DNA of 17,338 bases from Candidatus Planktophila sp. (GTDB taxonomy: Bacteria > Actinomycetota > Actinomycetes > Nanopelagicales > Nanopelagicaceae), in assembly GCA_030832135.1 (NCBI GenBank), contig JAURJS010000099.1, positions 1 to 17,338 on the forward strand, given 5' to 3'. Shown in pieces: positions 15,044 through 17,338 of this stretch (position 1 is its first letter; the number at the start of each line of letters is the position of its first letter). Made by a program: the position numbers and the translations under genes. The notes beneath the pieces were generated by a model, which was not told where the DNA came from, did not search any database, and saw nothing but the letters and a program-made list of their open reading frames with translations.

Positions 15044-15757
15044 CTAAGCCTTTCCAAACCGCCTGTCGCGCTCAGAATATTGCTCAATCGCCTTCCAGAG
15101 TTGAGCTGGCGTCATATCTGGCCAGAGAACATCCATGAAGACAAACTCGGCATAGGTCGCCTGCCACGGTAAGAAATTACTGGTGCGCTGTTCTCCCGAT
15201 GAACGCAGGAATAAATCAACATCACTCATCTTTGGCGCGTAGAGATACTTCTCAAAAGTCTTCTCTGTGATGGAGTCTGTCTTCACTTTTCCGCGCTTCA
15301 CATCTCTTGCAAGCTCTGCTGCGGCATCGATAATCTCAGCGCGACCACCGTAATTCACGCACATGTTGAGGGTGAACTTCTTATTCTTCGCAGTCAACTC
15401 TTCTGCCTCTTGCAGCTCTTCAATTACTGATTTCCAGAGACGTTGCGGGCGCCCTACCCAATTAACTTTCACGCCAAGCTCGTGGAGGCGATCACGGCGA
15501 TTGCGAAGTGATTCGCGGCTATATCCCATGAGGAACTTCACTTCTTCTGGGGTGCGCTTCCAATTCTCGGTGGAGAATGCGTAGGCGCTCATCTCTTTCA
15601 CACCAAAACCGATGGCAGCTTCTACGAGTTCGAAGAGGACCTTCTCGCCAGCTTCATGGCCCGCAGTTCGTGGCAGGCCACGTTGCTTTGCCCAACGGCC
15701 ATTGCCATCCATCACAACTGCGATGTGATGAGGAACTTCGATTCTCTTCTTACTCAT
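15044..15757 (-). CDS. uppS: Isoprenyl (undecaprenyl/decaprenyl) diphosphate synthase
   Basis: Cytoplasmic cis-prenyltransferase that builds the polyprenyl diphosphate carrier for cell-wall synthesis. The N-terminal MDGNGRWAK (16-24) contains the catalytic D17, and the C-terminal RSSGEQRTSNFLPWQ (from 185) holds R185 and R191 of the isopentenyl diphosphate site. AYAFSTENWKR is also typical. The length of 237 residues is normal. Actinobacteria may carry two paralogues making different chain lengths; the recO neighbour matches the long-chain lipid-carrier enzyme (as Rv2361c in Mycobacterium tuberculosis), but chain length cannot be read from the sequence. The start overlaps the recO stop as ATGA, so translation is probably coupled. 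Confidence 0.96.
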   Translation of the reverse strand: MSKKRIEVPHHIAVVMDGNGRWAKQRGLPRTAGHEAGEKVLFELVEAAIGFGVKEMSAYAFSTENWKRTPEEVKFLMGYSRESLRNRRDRLHELGVKVNWVGRPQRLWKSVIEELQEAEELTAKNKKFTLNMCVNYGGRAEIIDAAAELARDVKRGKVKTDSITEKTFEKYLYAPKMSDVDLFLRSSGEQRTSNFLPWQATYAEFVFMDVLWPDMTPAQLWKAIEQYSERDRRFGKA

Positions 15758-16497
15758 GCACGCTCCACCATAGGCAGACTTCGAAGTCCGCGTTCAAGGT
15801 GCCATTGTAAGTAGGCGGCAATCAATCCACTAGCTTCTCGACGGTTTTTACCTTCGCTCGCAGTTGCCGTTTCCCAATCTGAGTTCAGGAGGGCATCCAT
15901 CAACTGCAACGTCTCTGCTGCCGGTGTGGCAGATGCCGATGGTCGGCAGTCATTACAGACAGATCCGCCACCGACTAGTGAAAAGTAGCGATGAGGACCC
16001 GGCTTTTCACACCGTGAACATTGAGAGAGCGATGGCGCATAGCCACCAATGGAAAGTGATCGAAGTAGAAATGCATCGAGGATTAGAGATGGGTCATAGC
16101 GATTTTCTACCAGTGCGCGCATCCCGCCAACTACGAGTGCAAACTCTAGTGGTGCTGGTTCTTGTTCGTGAGGTGAGAATCGCTCTGCTGTCTCAAGGAT
16201 TGCATGGGCGATGGTCCAGCGCTGATAATCACTGGAGATCTCTTCACCGTAATTCATCAACGCTTCAACTTGTGTGATTGTGTCAAAGGTTCGACCTGTG
16301 TGCATCTGAATATCGATATGGCTACCAGGCTCTAATCGAGCACCGAACTTCGACATGGTGCGACGAACACCCTTTGCAACGCCGCGAATTCGGCCATGTT
16401 CTTTTGTCAGCATCGTAATGATGCGATCGGCCTCACCGAGTTTCTGGGTGCGCAGCACTATCGCTTCATCACGATAGAGGCCCGCCTTTATACTCAC
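15754..16497 (-). CDS. recO: DNA repair protein RecO
   Basis: Recombination mediator that works with RecR to load RecA on single-stranded DNA at gaps. It has an N-terminal OB-fold region beginning YRDEAIVLRTQKLGEADRIITMLT, the basic KGVRRTMSKFGARLEPG segment, a helical domain, and a four-cysteine zinc finger (C160, C163, C181, C184). The length of 247 residues is normal. The start is GTG at 16497, with no clear Shine-Dalgarno. It lies 14 bases after leuA and overlaps uppS by four bases (ATGA), giving a likely leuA-recO-uppS unit. Confidence 0.95.
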   Translation of the reverse strand: MSIKAGLYRDEAIVLRTQKLGEADRIITMLTKEHGRIRGVAKGVRRTMSKFGARLEPGSHIDIQMHTGRTFDTITQVEALMNYGEEISSDYQRWTIAHAILETAERFSPHEQEPAPLEFALVVGGMRALVENRYDPSLILDAFLLRSLSIGGYAPSLSQCSRCEKPGPHRYFSLVGGGSVCNDCRPSASATPAAETLQLMDALLNSDWETATASEGKNRREASGLIAAYLQWHLERGLRSLPMVERA

Positions 16498-16511
16498 GGC
16501 GCTAAGGGTAG

Positions 16512-17338
16512 TTAGCGGATAGCGCGGTTGATTGCAGACACGACCGCTTTCAATGAAGCAGTTGTCGTATTAGGGTCGATTCCGACTCCCCAATAGACCT
16601 CTCCGCCAATTGCACATTCAAGATATGCAGCAGCAGAGGCATCGCCACCTGATGAGAGGGCATGCTCGTGGAAGTCGAGAACGCGCACATCAACCCCATA
16701 GTTATTGAGGATGTTGCAGAAGGCAGCGATCGGCCCATTACCGTGGCCAGCAAGTTCAACAGCTTCACCGCGATCTGTAATCTGAACATTCAGTTGAACA
16801 TCCTGGTTCATCTCTGACTTCTGTGAAAGTCCCTTAAGGCGGAATCTTCCCCATGGCGCAGATTCTGTTGGAAGATATTCATCTTCGAAGATCTCCCAGA
16901 GTTGGTCGGCCGTTACTTCGCCACCTTCATGATCAGTCTTAGCCTGAACGATCTTTGAGAATTCAATCTGTTGACGGCGAGGAAGGTCGAGGTGATGCTC
17001 GGTCTTCAAGAGATAGGCAACGCCACCCTTACCTGATTGTGAGTTCACGCGGATAACAGCTTCGTATGAGCGGCCAATATCTTTAGGATCGATGGGGAGG
17101 TATGGAACCGCCCAGGTGTGTTGATCTGTTGGAACGCCAGCTGCTTTTGCATCGCGCTCGAGATGTTCGAAGCCCTTCTTGATTGCATCCTGGTGAGAAC
17201 CAGAGAATGCAGTGAAGACGAGGTCACCTCCATATGGGTGGCGCTCTGGAACCTTAAGTTGGTTGGCATATTCCACCGTGCGACGAATCTCATCGATATC
17301 GCTGAAATCAATATGGGGATCAACGCCGTGAGCCACAG
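16512..17338 (-). CDS. leuA: 2-isopropylmalate synthase, C-terminal part (cut by window end)
   Basis: First committed enzyme of leucine synthesis, condensing 3-methyl-2-oxobutanoate with acetyl-CoA. Only about the last 275 residues are in the window: the end of the catalytic/linker portion (GVDPHIDFSDIDEIRRTVEYAN, GGDLVFTAFSGSHQDAIKKG) and, over about the last 110 residues, the leucine-sensing regulatory domain (ELAGHGNGPIAAFCNIL, LDFHEHALSSGGDASAAAYLE). The in-frame GTG at 17336 should not be taken as the start, because the homology runs through it and the frame is open to the window edge. The sequence style is that of the long actinobacterial LeuA. Allosteric inhibition by leucine is expected from the intact C-terminal domain. 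It is probably cotranscribed with recO, 14 bases downstream. Confidence 0.95.
   Translation of the reverse strand, partial: VAHGVDPHIDFSDIDEIRRTVEYANQLKVPERHPYGGDLVFTAFSGSHQDAIKKGFEHLERDAKAAGVPTDQHTWAVPYLPIDPKDIGRSYEAVIRVNSQSGKGGVAYLLKTEHHLDLPRRQQIEFSKIVQAKTDHEGGEVTADQLWEIFEDEYLPTESAPWGRFRLKGLSQKSEMNQDVQLNVQITDRGEAVELAGHGNGPIAAFCNILNNYGVDVRVLDFHEHALSSGGDASAAAYLECAIGGEVYWGVGIDPNTTTASLKAVVSAINRAIR

Noticed and set aside
15864..16277. 137-residue plus-strand frame
   Set aside because: Antisense to recO, no family resemblance.

Overview
The window looks like a chromosomal segment of a small free-living actinobacterium with roughly balanced base composition and tightly packed genes. The best guess is the freshwater acI lineage (Nanopelagicales: Planktophila/Nanopelagicus-like). 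This rests on the actinobacterial set glyS, ABM-domain gene, zur, uppS, recO, leuA with dusB, dgt and dnaG nearby, on single-subunit-type GlyRS, on secreted protein styles and on minimal intergenic spacing. The taxonomic call is inference; no rRNA or marker search was possible. No insertion sequence, phage gene, CRISPR array or broken gene was seen, and no gap without a gene exceeds 300 bases.

Layout: (1) 62-3842, plus strand: glpK, galT and galK, an apparent operon for phosphorylating glycerol and galactose. (2) 12260-3839, minus strand: a long co-directional run of an ABM-domain protein, glyS, dusB, a YdcF/SanA-like membrane protein, dgt, dnaG, tRNA-Asn(GTT), a Tat-exported Rieske protein and a secreted HtrA-type protease. 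Its last gene shares the four bases TTAA with the end of galK. (3) 12325-14145, plus strand: a ZIP metal transporter, a Zur-type Fur-family regulator, a 62-residue cysteine-rich protein and tspO. A 19-bp perfect palindrome of Zur-box type lies in front of the ZIP gene, in the divergent gap with the ABM gene. (4) 17338-14135, minus strand: leuA (cut by the window end), recO, uppS and a secreted protein with a Pro/Thr linker and a C-terminal cytochrome b5-like domain, whose end overlaps tspO tail to tail.

How the genes fit together: much of the window is housekeeping (replication priming, dNTP control, tRNA modification and charging, recombination repair, cell-wall lipid carrier synthesis, leucine synthesis). 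The more distinctive parts are the zinc-regulated cassette (operator, ZIP, Zur, small zinc-ribbon-like protein), the pairing of glycerol kinase with the galactose kinase and uridylyltransferase (suggesting use of galactosyl-glycerol compounds), the tRNA-Asn whose acceptor stem seems to supply the ribosome binding site of the Rieske gene, and a nested hairpin directly in front of glyS.
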